64,000 bases of DNA from Lytechinus variegatus (lineage: Eukaryota; Echinodermata; Echinoidea; Temnopleuroida; Toxopneustidae): NCBI RefSeq assembly GCF_018143015.1, contig NC_054757.1, positions 6,740,501-6,804,500 on the forward strand. Reading direction: 5' to 3'. Shown here piece by piece: positions 52,801 through 63,719 of this stretch. The notes under the pieces were generated by a model, which worked only from the letters and a program-made list of their open reading frames with translations, did no database searches and was not told the DNA's origin. Position 1 is the stretch's first letter. Every line of letters starts with the position of its first letter. Both the position numbers and the translations under genes were made by a program.

Positions 52801-54879
52801 GCACACGCACTTTTTGCCAACTAGATGCATCACAGGAGTTGTGGTGCAAATCTAAAGCTCAACCTTATACACAATTTAGCAACTAAAGGGAAGTGTTTGT
52901 TCAACCACAATAAGTGAAGTTGTAACAAGCAGATATTGATTGTCACCCTTAACCCATTACCTACTGGAACCAAGTGTTCTCTACACAAAGCCTATAGGAA
53001 TCATACAATTCAGTAGTCAACAGCTTAAAACACCTTTTCTGGGCAGTAATATTTTTGCCTTAGAACAAAATTATATGAATTACCGTATAGTTTTAAAAGT
53101 TTTCATCAAAATAAGATGAGGTAAGATTTTGGCACGATGTTACAATTATCCGTAAAATTGTTTATAAAGTTTTGTGCAACTTAACGAACAGCTTTGTGAA
53201 ACAGCCCCAAATTTGCTACCTTATTCATTGGGATGGAAAAAAGAGGTGGGGGGGGGGGGGGGGAGGACAATTTAGAATGCAAGTAAGCAAGCATTTACTG
53301 GATACAACTGCAAATAAACAGAACTAACAATGACTGAAAGATTATACGAACAGTACAAATGGGTACTTGTACCATTCTGATGATAAATGCAACTGCCCAT
53401 TCTGGGCCATGTAACATTAGCGATTGATCATGAGGCCAATTTACCCTTGGATACATTGATTTATTATTATTATTATTTATTTCGGCAATGAAAATAGAAA
53501 GAAATTGGTACAGTGTATACACATAATAAACATAACAGAGTATAGATTGAGCACCACTGGACTGCCAGGGTCAAATAAAGTTAACTGAATTACTGTAGTC
53601 AATAAAGACCATTTGACCCTATCCAGTGGGTGCTTACATAAAACAGAAGCGGATAAAAGAGTGGGTATGAACAAAGATGTTTAAGATCAATTATAATAGA
53701 ATAAAATAACATAGGTCTACTTAATAACACTTCATTCTAACTTAGAATATAGAAATTAGCTGTTTAAATAAATAGATAATGAACTCATGCAAGGGTAAAT
53801 AATATGGTCATTCATTAGGCATAAAATTTTTCTTAGTTCATTTGTCCATGAAATAAGTGAGTTTACAACCACTCAGTATAAACATCCTCAAGTTTCAATA
53901 TTTTCACAATTCATACAGAAGTATTAAATCATAAGCCCTAAATACTTTTACAAATAATTTCCATTATTTTGATGTTATGGTTTGATCTAGGGATAAACAG
54001 CAAATATTTTCTTAGTTTAGTCTTTACTTTATAGATGTTTGTTTTTTACAAGACAATAATGATATTACTTACATGGCTGACTGAATCTTCCTTTTTGCTT
54101 TTGAGAGCAGCTAATCTGAGAAGTCGAAGACTCTCTTCTTCATCTTCATCCGCTTCATCCGCTTTTGTTGAATCCTCGGCATCAGTAACAGGCTTAGTTC
54201 CTTCATTTGGTTGTGTTTTCTGTGGAATAGAGATAACCAGTTAGCATGGGAGGTGGTTTTGAAAATGTAAATTACATCAACATAAAATACATGAAAGTGA
54301 TTTTATGTTGGTTATTATAAATATTCAGTGGAATATCGATGTCTAGTTAGAATCCTAAGTGCTTTAAAAAATGTTTTAAATTTCAACATAGACACAAGAA
54401 ATTTTTGTGTTGGTTATAAGATGCAAAAAAGAGGAAGTGACTATCCACTTAACATGTTCCCACAGCACCATAATCTGTACCCCCCCTCCCCAACAAAAAA
54501 GATCAATCAACATAAGGCCTAGATAATTGTAAGTGCAAAGAGCAACATCATCATAACATATTATTAACGATTGTATTTTATTTGTTTGATTTTACAAAAA
54601 TTCAAAGATAAATCTCTGTACAAAATTGGGATAAAAAAGACGGGAACTTTGACAGCGAACAAGGGTATGGTATGGTTAGGGCAGCAGCATGAAAATGTAG
54701 TTAATATGGAACCATCATCACAAAGAAATGTACAAAAGTGGTCATCCCACATTTCCCAATTAATGAGGATAAATAAAAACAAATGGCCTCAATATACCAA
54801 TGGATTTAACCGCATTAGTGATACTTACTGGTTTCAAAGATGCAAGAACAGCAGACCTTAAAGATTCTAGTTCCAGATC
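46806..54879 (-). CDS. Arg/Ser- and acid-rich, probably nuclear protein (5' end not found)
   Basis: I do not recognise the family. Exons found: 54879-54829, 54219-54073, 52402-50197 and 47713-46806. Junctions are GT/AG, phases 0, 0, 1 agree, and the sum is 3312 nt (1103 residues before the stop). The first identified exon opens from an acceptor with no nearby ATG, so upstream exons are missing. In order: two short helical motifs (DLELESLRSAVLASLK and ESLRLLRLAALKSKK), a Pro/Gln-rich stretch, a Ser/Asp/Glu cluster, a long RS/RD/RE-rich domain, acidic Ser clusters, more RD/RE repeats, then VLDRLG and VKSRLGP, and three DVWSS/DIWSS repeats. The C-terminal helix around EERIRMIKAKNAAIMQRQKE resembles the N-terminal motif of CCDC9-type proteins. 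The composition suggests an RNA-processing factor with disordered domains; that is inference. The 2206-base exon is notable. Confidence 0.85.
47927..48161. repeat. MITE-like element in the last intron of the Arg/Ser-rich gene
   Basis: The ends GGGCTATTCCAC and GTGGAATTGCCC are inverted repeats. Inside, CGGTTACTCACGTTACA occurs twice in the same direction (about 47935 and 48113). Non-coding. Confidence 0.6.
48162..49008. other. Intron sequence, nothing firm recognised
   Basis: AT-rich intron. Near 48750-48950 two loosely similar segments share GCCATTATATGC/GCCATAATATGC and CTACCATGACAA, perhaps an old duplication. No coding sequence was seen. Confidence 0.4.
49009..49595. repeat. MITE carrying nine TAGTACGGGGTTA-type motifs
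   Basis: The ends CCCTTTTTAGACAGG and, inverted, CCCTTTTTACACAGG are flanked by TA on both sides. The motif TAGTACGGGGTTA, or a one- to two-base variant, appears near 49025 (inverted), 49073, 49142, 49209, 49431, 49478, 49526, 49543 and 49560. An internal foldback of TAGCCCCACC and the repeated CAAAGTGGGCTAA/CGAAAGTGGGCTAA are also present. No coding frame. It lies in an intron of the Arg/Ser-rich gene. Confidence 0.75.
49596..50190. other. Intron sequence, nothing recognised
   Basis: AT-rich intron of the Arg/Ser-rich gene between the motif-array MITE and the large exon. No repeat ends or coding sequence were recognised. Confidence 0.4.
52406..54072. other. Intron of the Arg/Ser-rich gene
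   Basis: Contains a G run at about 53251-53263 and an (ATT)n run at about 53462-53478, which starts a stretch resembling a retroposon 3' tail. No open frame of note. Confidence 0.45.
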
Positions 54880-55570
54880 CTGTAATTTGGGATAAGACAA
54901 AGAGAAACCAGTGACGTAAATAAAAGTACCACTACCATTGACTAATGGAAATAAAGATCAATAGTTACACATTGAGAGCACTAGATGAAAGTTGTGGCTG
55001 ACATGTACATGGAGATGTTTTGAAGTATTTCCAGCAAATCATATCAAAGGTTCTGACATGGAGGGGACATCTCTTGTTTTGATTTTCTTGAATAGGAAGG
55101 AGGGGGGGGGGGGGGTGGATTTCACAAAGATCCATGTTTGATGAAAAATCAGACTTCAAGTCCCACTTGCATAGTTTGATGTCCAAACCCTTCACTCAAG
55201 AAAAGTAGTCTGAATATGAAGCTTGAAGTCTCTGGCCATAACAAAAGAGCAAGTTGTACTTGTGCCAGCCTTCTGTGAAGACTCTACTTACTCACTTGTT
55301 GATCAGATTATTAATCTGACGATTGCTTTCCATGACAGAATACATGATGGCGGCGTAAAGATAAGTAATTTTTTCCTCACTGTCTAGCATCTCAAAAAAA
55401 TTAGGAGTCAGATTTTGATAAAATCATTTCGTCAAAACATTTGGAATGGTCATGTATGCTTCCAAGGTTGGTAGTCATTACCTATCTCTTGTTCTTTTTT
55501 TTTAAATTTCCCTCTTTTATTTCTTTTTGCTCATTCACTTTTTATTTTTCACTCTTTTTTCTTTCTTTTG
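54880..55570. other. Upstream flank of the Arg/Ser-rich gene
   Basis: Should hold the missing 5' exon or exons or be intron. A minus-strand exon-like stretch near 55340-55290 (GCCGCCATCATG start, GTGAGTAAG donor) was considered, but its phase does not fit the next exon and part of it is repeated near 14965-15000. A G run lies at about 55099-55113. Confidence 0.4.
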
Positions 55571-55574
55571 AATT

Positions 55575-55795
55575 TCCATTCATTTCTTTCGTGAATGCAC
55601 GTCCATTGATACATTTAAGCGTTACCTTAAGACTCGTCTATTCAATGCTTCCTACTCCTAATTGTTTCTAAATCTTATAACTATTACATTTGTAATTTTT
55701 TTCTTTCGTTATTTCTTTCTTCTTTCACTGCGCCTTGGGCACTCTGCCGAGTGGATTTGGCGCATTACAAATCACATATATTATTATTACTTCTG
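55575..55795 (+). mobile_element. LINE 3' end fragment
   Basis: Translates in one frame to a typical non-LTR retrotransposon C-terminal stretch (TFKRYLKTRLFNAS-like, around 55605-55650), then a 3' UTR ending GCGCCTTGGGCACTCTGCCG, GTGGATTTGGCGC and an ATT-rich tail. The coding body is missing. Its tail resembles that of the tRNA-derived SINEs here. Confidence 0.65.
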
Positions 55796-55929
55796 TAAAA
55801 TCTTTGTCTTTCTTTTTCTCTCTTAGCTTTTTCTCTTGATGTATTATGATTTGTTTTTGCTATGCTACTGTTTGTCAAATTTTCATTCTTTGACAAAGGA
55901 CAAGGGTCATGTCCAAAATGTCAGAAATC

Positions 55930-56518
55930 TTAAAGGGGTGGTCCGGGCTGAAAATGTTCATAGCCTAGTAGATAGAGTAGAATTCACTGAGCCAAATGCC
56001 GAAAATTTCATCAAAATCGGATAACAAATAACAAAGATATTGAATTTTAAAGTTAAGCAATATTTTGTGAAAACAGTCGTCATGAATATTCATTAGGTTG
56101 GCTGATGATGTCACATCTCCACTTGTTCTTTTGTATTTTATTACATGAAAATAGGTTTATTCAAATTTTTTCCTCCAAGAACTAGAACAATTGGATTGAC
56201 AACTGATTTAGTGCATTAGACATTTATTGCTGCAACTTATTCTATTATAAGGGAGATATATTATTCACACAAGTATGAAATAATGACAAAATTATGATTT
56301 ATGTAATAACATAAGAAAACGAAAAGTGGAGATGTGACATCATCAGCCCACCTTATGAATATTCATAATGACTGTTTTCACAAAATATTGCTAAACTTTA
56401 AACTTCAATAACTTAATTATTTGCTGACCGATTTTGAAGAAATTTTCAGTATTTTGCTCAGTGAATTCTACTCTATCTATTAGGCTATGAACATTTTCAG
56501 CCCAGACCATCCCTTTAA
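55930..56518. repeat. Long palindromic MITE with TTAAAGGGGTGGTCCGGGC ends
   Basis: The ends TTAAAGGGGTGGTCCGGGC and, inverted, TTAAAGGGATGGTCTGGGC are followed by arms of about 230 bases with TGAAAATGTTCATAGCCTA, TGAATATTCAT and GATGTGACATCATCAGCC-type blocks. The TTAA borders and the AAATTTCATCAAAATCGG block link it to the palindromes at 23348 and 39174. Confidence 0.85.
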
Positions 56519-56929
56519 TGACTGCTTTTTGGGGTTCACAATTTTCTTTTGCTTTTCTACCAATACCAATGCAGAAGACATTGGTAACAAGGTTTGCATC
56601 ACTCATTCAATGAACAAGGTTATGATATAACCTTGAGGGGGAGGGGGGTAATTACATGTATGTGGTCAGTAGATAAGAGAAGCCAGACATGTTCTGTTTG
56701 GATTAGTTTAATTTTTATGTGTTGTTTGACAGGATTGGTTCTCTAATGGGTAATGGGCCTTGAAAGAATGGGAGTCGACTCCTTGACTCTGGTGACAAGA
56801 ACGGGTAGACTTGATTATTCGGCTCTGATGCCCAAGCCTATCCTACTCTACACTAGATTTTTATTTGATTCCAAATTTCAGTGATTATATTTTGTTTTAA
56901 GACTTGAATTACTGAATATAGGGGGGTCT

Positions 56930-57012
56930 TAGACCAAAAGCTTCGGTCTCTCTTATGTTGGTTGTTCCGCTGAACTCCATTGGCTCCACTCACCAATTAC
57001 AGAGACCAAAGT
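56930..57012. repeat. Repeat fragment shared with 45818-45903
   Basis: Shares AAAGCTTC-GTCT, TTGTTCCGCTGAACTCC and TTGGCTC-CTC-CCAAT blocks with the interior of the element at 45685-46483, in the same orientation. The ends are partly complementary (AAGCTTCGGTCTC and GAGACCAAAGTT), so it may be a tiny foldback unit. Confidence 0.6.
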
Positions 57013-57866
57013 TCTAAGTCGATCTGTACAAGGACTCAATGGCCATATATTTATGTATTGAGTTCGGATGAACCATGGAAGTGGGGGTTGCGCGACAGCA
57101 ACCCCCTTTTAAGTTTTAAGTTTATTTTTTTCGTTTTGGTGCATTTCAGGCCAAAACGGAATAATTATTATTTTGGTCCTGACAAGTTGTGTCATGATAA
57201 AACTTACAAGTTGTGTCAGACATCTGGAGGGTAACCTCGCTTGCTGAAACTTTCGAAATAAAAGTAAATTGATTGTTATTTGCTTTTATTTCGAAAGCTT
57301 TATTATTTCCATATTCATTTATCAGATCCTCTAATTGATGGAATATTCATGATTCATGAATATTCATGCTGTTCGGCCTGCAACCCTGCGCATGCGATGT
57401 TTTGAAATCGGCCTTGAATAATACATGTGAGGAATTAGAATTTACTGGCTCAAAATCACCAATTTTGGGGAAAACCGGAGGATGGACATCTGGACATGGA
57501 GTGAAATAAGGGTGTAAAGTAAGAAATTAAACTTTTATTTCTTCTCAATGTCTTTTTTGGTAATTTTTTTACAATAAATATGCATTTTTTTTCCACCTTT
57601 GCCATCCGGCCGGAGTATCCAAACAGGTTCATCAGCTTGATGTTCACTAGGTGGAACGTCGTGTAGCGGTAGTGAACATGGTGAAGTGGAGCCATACATC
57701 ACTTGAGGTATGGTCAGTTCCCCCATGTCTGCGCGGTCTCCCATGTCTGCGCGGTCTCCCAAGTCTGCGCACCTGCGCGATTCTAGTAAAAGAAGATACG
57801 TGTACGCAATGAGCACAAACTTTACACATGCAATACAGACAGGTATTCATTAAAAAATCTGACTCA
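57013..57866. other. Intergenic, nothing firm recognised
   Basis: Contains a short triplication of CCATGTCTGCGCGGTCTCC-type units at about 57724-57770 and paired ATTCATGAATATTCAT-like sequences near 57346-57368. Minus-strand open frames of 79-93 residues cover the triplication but show no domain. Confidence 0.4.
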
Positions 57867-58313
57867 CAGTAGAGGCGCACGGCCAATATTGGAGACTGTC
57901 TGCAATGTGGGAGATTATCTCCTATATCAAAGACTTTTGTGAAGAATTTGGGTATCCAATTTCAGAGACAGTCTCCAGTTTTGGAGACCAATTTCCTTTG
58001 TTTACATTTGCGGCAAAAGGATTACCTTGGCGGCCGATAAAAATGTGATAAACAGATTCCTCATGAAAAATTACCCCTTTTCATCCTCTATTTTAAAAAT
58101 TCACCGTCTACTTTTGTTTTGATAAGGATTTTTATTGTCAATCACACACAGAACAAATGGGCTTCTGACCTCAGTGAGACAAAATTTTGGGTGGAAAAAA
58201 TCATGCTTTTGTTGATGTTGTTTCTTTTGTCCTTTTGCAAAGCAAGTCTCCAATGTGGGAGATTGTCTCCCCTATTGGAGAGAGTCTCTCATATTGGCCG
58301 TGCGCCTCTACTG
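57867..58313. mobile_element. Non-autonomous DNA transposon with CAGTAGAGGCGCACGGCC ends
   Basis: The terminal repeats (CAGTAGAGGCGCACGGCC, then AATATTGGAGAC or AATATGAGAGAC) are followed by several GGGAGATTGTCTCC-type motifs on both sides. ACTCA is repeated at the flanks. The CAG start suggests a hAT relative, but a full 8-bp duplication is not visible. No coding capacity. Confidence 0.75.
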
Positions 58314-59229
58314 ACTCAAAATGGTGGAAAAATAATGAATTAAGGGCATTTCATGCGACAGCCTCAAAATGCAGCCTTTGTCATCAAAATCCCCGAATCA
58401 TGTGCAAAGTGAATGAGTGCGCAGACATGGGGTACCATTTTTTTAATCTGAAAATGACAGCCCGAGGTTTTTTCCAGACCAAGAAAATCATATATTTCTT
58501 TCAAATTTTTATGAGATATTTGGCACACTAACTCATAATGATGTAAGGAACATGGCCAAATCGTGGTTTTGGGAACCACTCGTAGATTTGTGTACGCGCA
58601 CTTGTGTACAAAGTGAATGGAGGTGGAAATAGGGAACCGTGCGTGTGACTGAATAAAGCGCTGCTGTATGAAGTGAACGGTGGTTCCCTATAGGCGGAAG
58701 TTTTTATTATGAGTCCGGACACCCTACTATAATATATCACGATAATGCCAGGAACATTATCAACTGAAAGATTTTGTGAAATAAAAGTAAGGAGTACCTT
58801 TAGAATCCAATGTCATGAATCGATTACAAGAGCAACCTCCTATTCCTAATTGTTGCTGCCGTTGTGCAATGATAGCAATTTTGTCGCCCTCTACGTTCGT
58901 GAACGAATAAATAGGGAGATGGATAAAGGATAGGGAGGGGGGGGGATAGCCCCGTAAGAAGTACGGGTACACGACTTGTCCAATATGGTTGATGCCCGGG
59001 GGTTGATGTATAAGAGAGAGTGGCAGCAATATTAGATGTATAATGAGAGGACTTATAAAGGGAAGATTTATGAAGGGATCAATGAGGGGGCGCGTGATGG
59101 AGGACATGTGCAAACTAAGGTATATAATCATGTTGATGATGTTTATGTTTTGGTTAAGGAATGATATACGTTGATATGTATACAGGGATACTGGGAGATT
59201 TTTATGTTATGGATATGAATACTTATACT

Positions 59230-60105
59230 TGGATACTATTGGATACATGGATACTTGGATACGTGGATACATGGGTACTTGGATACTATTGGATACTTGG
59301 ATACTATTGGATACATGGATACTTGGATACTATTGGATACTTGGATACGTGGATACGTGGATACGCGGATACGCGGATACGTGGATACTTGGATACTATT
59401 GGATACATGGATACTATTGGATACATGGATACTTGGATACTATTGGATACATGGATACTTGGATACGTGGATACGCGGATACTTGGATACTATTGGATAC
59501 ATGGATACTTGGATACGTGGATACGTGGATACTTGGATACTATTGGATACATGGATACTTGGATACATGGATACTTGGATACTATTGGATACATGGATAC
59601 TTGGATACGTGGATACGCGGATACGTGGATACTTGGATACTATTGGATACATGGATACTATTGGATACATGGATACTTGGATACTATTGGATACATGGAT
59701 ACGTGGATACGTGGATACTTGGATACTATTGGATACATGGATACTTGGATACGTGGATACGTGGATACTTGGATACTATTGGATACATGGATACTTGGAT
59801 ACGTGGATACGCGGATACGTGGATACTTGGATACTATTGGATACATGGATACTTGGATACGTGGATACTTGGATACTATTGGATACATGGATACGTGGAT
59901 ACGCGGATACGTGGATACTTGGATACTATTGGATACATGGATACTTGGATACGTGGATACTTGGATACTATTGGATACGTGGATACGTGGATACTTGGAT
60001 ACTATTGGATACATGGATACTTGGATACTATTGGAAACATGGATACGTGGATACTATTGGATACTTGGATACGTGGATACGCGGATAAACTGATACGTGG
60101 ATACT
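59230..60105. repeat. TGGATACN minisatellite
   Basis: About 875 bases built from 8-base TGGATACN units (N is A, T or G, with CGGATAC variants), periodically spaced by a 10-base TATTGGATAC unit. Units group into higher-order blocks such as TATTGGATACATGGATACTT. The unit contains no stop codon and 8 is not a multiple of 3, so all three forward frames stay open and produce LDTWILGY-like artefact proteins. Confidence 0.9.
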
Positions 60106-60269
60106 TTGGTACTATGAAGGAACATCAAGGAGTTCCTGATACTCTAGAACATGGAAGCCACATAAAGAAGTACATGATACTAAAAGAACTTTTAGAACGA
60201 AGCATCACACACCCTAATTACCCTTTCTGCCAGATAATTTACATCGTTTTTAATTTGTATTTTTCTTGA

Positions 60270-61175
60270 GAGAAAGATAGAAAAGGGTACTTTAGTGAAT
60301 TGTTCCAAATTGGCTGTTCTCTTTATAGCGAAACATGTATCAATTGCCTAAGCCCATATTATTACAATTTGACCTATAAATTTTAATCCTTTTTAGAATT
60401 GATTTTATTTAATTAAGTTGATTTCAGTAAACAAAACATAAATAAACTATTTGGATTATTACAGATTTTTCAGTAAAGGCTAATATAATAACATGTACGA
60501 ATATGCAGCTTATAAAAGGTGAAGTCTATACCCAAAAAATTATTGATTTGAATCAGTAGAAAAATAAGTAACAAGCCAATTTCATCAAAAAAATATGTAA
60601 AATAAGAAAGTTATGCCTTTTGAAGTTTTTGCATATATTACGCAAACCAATTACAATCATGTACAGCTCAGTGATAAGTAATAAGACACGAGCAACAGAT
60701 AACAACAAAATAGTAAGAAAGGGGATATTAAGAACGATATACCACACTGAGACGTTTTGGTTATATTGAAATAACCAATCAATTTCAAAACATGTCGCAT
60801 AGAGACATATTTGACATGGTTACAATTCGACGATTAATTTCACCCCGTCCTGCTTGTGATTGCAACGAGACACATCGTATAGGGCCTACATCACAATCCC
60901 TTTTTTAAACAAATTAATTTCATTCAGGGCTATGTCTTGTTGCGCTTTTATCTCGTTGTTTAAAAAGCGCTAAAGAACCAATTTTACTTAAACACTTACA
61001 GATTCGGTCATCGGATTTAAGCAGTCATTCCTACTCCCTGGGTGTATCTTAGCCATTCGTCAATGTGAATGTCTCGTTCTGATTATGAATTATCTAATAT
61101 GAGTCGTTCTATTTATCATTTTTAACTTAAAACTAGAGATTTAATAGTTCAAAATTGACCTGATAATTATTTTTT
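60270..61175. other. AT-rich region with MITE remnants
   Basis: At about 60520-60660 there is a degraded relative of the AAGTCCACC palindromes (GGTGAAGTCTATACCC, CATCAAAAAAATATGTAAAA, AGAAAGTTATGCC). Otherwise nothing recognisable. Confidence 0.45.
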
Positions 61176-61640
61176 TTGTCCGATTTTTTAAGAAAGATTT
61201 GAATAAGAAGTAAAGGAGTGAATATAAAGTTTTGTGAATGAGTTATTGCATGAATGGCATACATTGTATAATTTATTTTTTTCAAAAATTATAGAAAGAA
61301 TGAACTTGATGAAGAGAAAAGGAAAAGAGGGAGAAGAGAATGAAGAAAAATAGGAATAAGAAGTAAGGGAGTGCAATAAAATTTTTGTGAATGAGATACT
61401 GCATCATTGGCATATAAATTACTTATTTAAAAAAAATTATCTTCCTACTTATACATCCAGAAGACTTTCAAAAGAGCATGGAGTACTAGAACTGCATTTG
61501 TAACAGAACATCGGCATGCAATGACGCCTTTGATATAATATTTCGTTTTGAGCACAAATTGGATTTGACTTTCATTGGTTGGTTATTATGTGAATGTCTC
61601 GTTCTGATTATAAATACGAATAATAGTCCTATATGACTCG
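61040..61640. repeat. Local direct duplications
   Basis: GTGAATGTCTCGTTCTGATT occurs at about 61069 and 61590. A roughly 165-base unit (GAATAAGAAGTAA-GGAGTG, TTTTGTGAATGAG, GGCATA) occurs at about 61200 and 61361. The copies are diverged and non-coding. Confidence 0.65.
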
Positions 61641-62272
61641 TTTTATTCTTAATTCTTTATTATGAAATGTAATTTCTAATATTTCATGAATTTATACCTA
61701 GATAAAAATTGAATAAAGTGACCGGTTTATGAAAAGACATGACTTTCTTAGCGCTATTTGAAGTGGTGAAGAGGAATGTTATCTGACTAAACTTAGTGAT
61801 TCGAGTGCAAAGCGCGAATAAAAATATGTTATAGGGCCTATTGGCTTGCGATCAGAAATTTCATATTTTAATCACGTTTTGTATATACACAATCAGTCCG
61901 AAGCGCGTTTTTTGTGTGGAAATCGTATTTTGCTCCTGTGTCCCGGCGTCCCGACAAACCCTTCCCGGGACGCCTATTTGTCCCGTATTTCAGAATATTG
62001 AACAAAATGTAGTTAATACATTTAAAAGTGGCGAATTTTCATTAAATAACCAACAGCTGACGAAGCAGGGACAACAATTAAATCGATAACTGTAAACTTT
62101 TGCAAGTTCTGCGGTGATTTCTTGCTAACCTAATACATTGCAAACGAACTGGCCTCCTGCCTGTGTGTGGCAGGCTACTAGCTAGGCATGGAGGATCGAA
62201 GCAAATTCTCAATGGTGCAAACATCTCACATGACAGTTTTTCCACCAAAATAATCACAAAATCGGCGGGAAA

Positions 62273-63300
62273 TTCTTATAATTATACTATGGATTCTCAG
62301 ATTAATGATTTGGAGATGTAATCGGAGGAACATGTTATTGACTTTTCATAGATCTAGTTGTTTCAGCTTTCGTTTTGAGTCTTGGTGTGCACGATGCCGC
62401 GATGTTTCATCTAATTTTTAAGTTTGACAATATTTTTCACTTTGAAATTTTATTCATTTCTAAAACATTTTATGTTTAAAATTTTGAAAATACATTAAAA
62501 AACACCAAATAAAATTATGATTTTTATTAGATGATTGGATTTTTTGTTTACTTGAATTTTGAACTTTCCCTTTTTCTTCTCTATTTTATATATACCCTAT
62601 CCTTTCTGCTTGCCTTTTTTGTTCCATCTATCTTTCTTTCCTAGACATTTTCTTTTCTCTCTCTCTCTGTCTGTTCATTTTTCTTTCTTTCCTTCTTAAT
62701 CATTATACTTTTTTATTTCCTTCATTCTTTCTTTCCTTATAATTACCTTGGCATCCTTCTCTCTTCGTCTCCTGTTTCTTTTCGTTCTTTCTCTCCTTCC
62801 ATTATTTTCTCTTTTTTCGTTCTCTCCTCCTAGCTTCATTCTTCCCTTCCACTCTTTATTCCTTTCTTTATTTTTCCCTTCTTATTCTTTTCCCTTATTT
62901 TCACTTTCTTTCTTTTGTTTCTTTCTTTCAAAGAATGAAGGAAACATGTTTATTTCCTTCATTTTTCTTTCCTCCTTCTTTTTCTCACCTTTCCCCCTTT
63001 AATTCCCTCCTTTATTTTGTCTTTCAGACATTTAGTAATCTTCCCTTCCTTCCTTTCTTTCTTTCTTTCTTTCTATATTCATTTCAAAGAATGACGGAAA
63101 CCTTTTTTTTATCTCTTTTATTATTTCTTTCATCCTTCTTTTATTCTAACTTTCTGTTATTTTTTCTGTTTTCCTTTATTTTCTTTCCTTCCCAATCATC
63201 TCTTTTCTTTCTCTCCTTCATTCTTTCGTTCACCTTCCTTCTAATTATTTATATTTTTTTCGAAAGTCTTATAATTATACTATGGATTCTCAGAAGCCCA
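62273..63300. repeat. Direct repeats bounding a pyrimidine-rich kilobase
   Basis: TTATAATTATACTATGGATT, followed by CTCAGA, occurs at about 62276-62302 and 63269-63296. Between them, from about 62560 to 63260, nearly all the plus strand is C and T in TTTC, CCTT and TCTC units. Long Phe/Leu/Ser-rich open frames there are compositional artefacts. Confidence 0.7.
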
Positions 63301-63414
63301 CACTTTGTGTGGGCTTCTTTGTTGATCTTATTGTCCCGTATTTCATTTTGTGAAATCTGGTCACCCTGGACTCTCCCTTCCTTTCCCCTTTTCCACAAAC
63401 ATCCCAGATGCCCG

Positions 63415-63560
63415 GCCGTATCCTCGTATCCACGTATCCGCGTATCCTCGTATCCATGTATCATCGTATCCATGTATCCACTTATCCACGTACGTATCCC
63501 AGTAGTATCCACGTATCCTCGTATCCATGTGTATCCACGTATCTTAGTATCCATGTATCC
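63415..63560. repeat. GTATCCAN array, inverted relative to 59230-60105
   Basis: A series of CGTATCCACGTATCCGCG-like units; the reverse complement is the TGGATACN motif. Less regular and shorter than the main array. Confidence 0.85.
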
Positions 63561-63719
63561 ACTTCTGTCTCAAAGACTTATTAAGTATAAAGTTCTGAAA
63601 AAGTACGTCGTATCCATTGTTTTTCTCGTTTTAAAATCTAGAGATTTTTGTAATCGATTCATGACATTGGATTCTAAAGCCAAAGGTAAGCCAAAAATAA
63701 ATTCACTTTAAATCTTAAC

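Larger units (their letters stand above)
58798..63679. repeat. 4.9-kb region bounded by 32-bp inverted repeats
   Basis: Positions 58798-58829 and 63648-63679 are exact inverted copies (core AATCCAATGTCATGAATCGA). Inside, near the left boundary, is the TGGATACN array (59230-60105). Near the right boundary is a smaller array of the same motif in the opposite orientation (63415-63560). The mirror order suggests an inverted duplication or a large element. Each boundary copy ends in a possible splice donor (AAAG then GT) when read outward. Confidence 0.7.

Noticed and set aside
55290-55345. Minus-strand exon-like stretch (GCCGCCATCATG start, donor GTGAGTAAG) as first exon of the Arg/Ser-rich gene
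   Set aside because: It ends in phase 2, while the next exon (54879) needs phase 0; joining them hits a stop. Part of the stretch is repeated near 14965-15000, which suggests dispersed sequence.
59161-60269. Three long forward open frames and several reverse ones over the TGGATAC region
   Set aside because: They arise from an 8-base repeat with no stop codon; all frames are open and none has non-repetitive protein features.
62748-63711. 258-residue plus-strand frame and its neighbours
   Set aside because: Composition is driven by the C/T-rich tract and then the GTATCC array; there is no domain and no conserved start.
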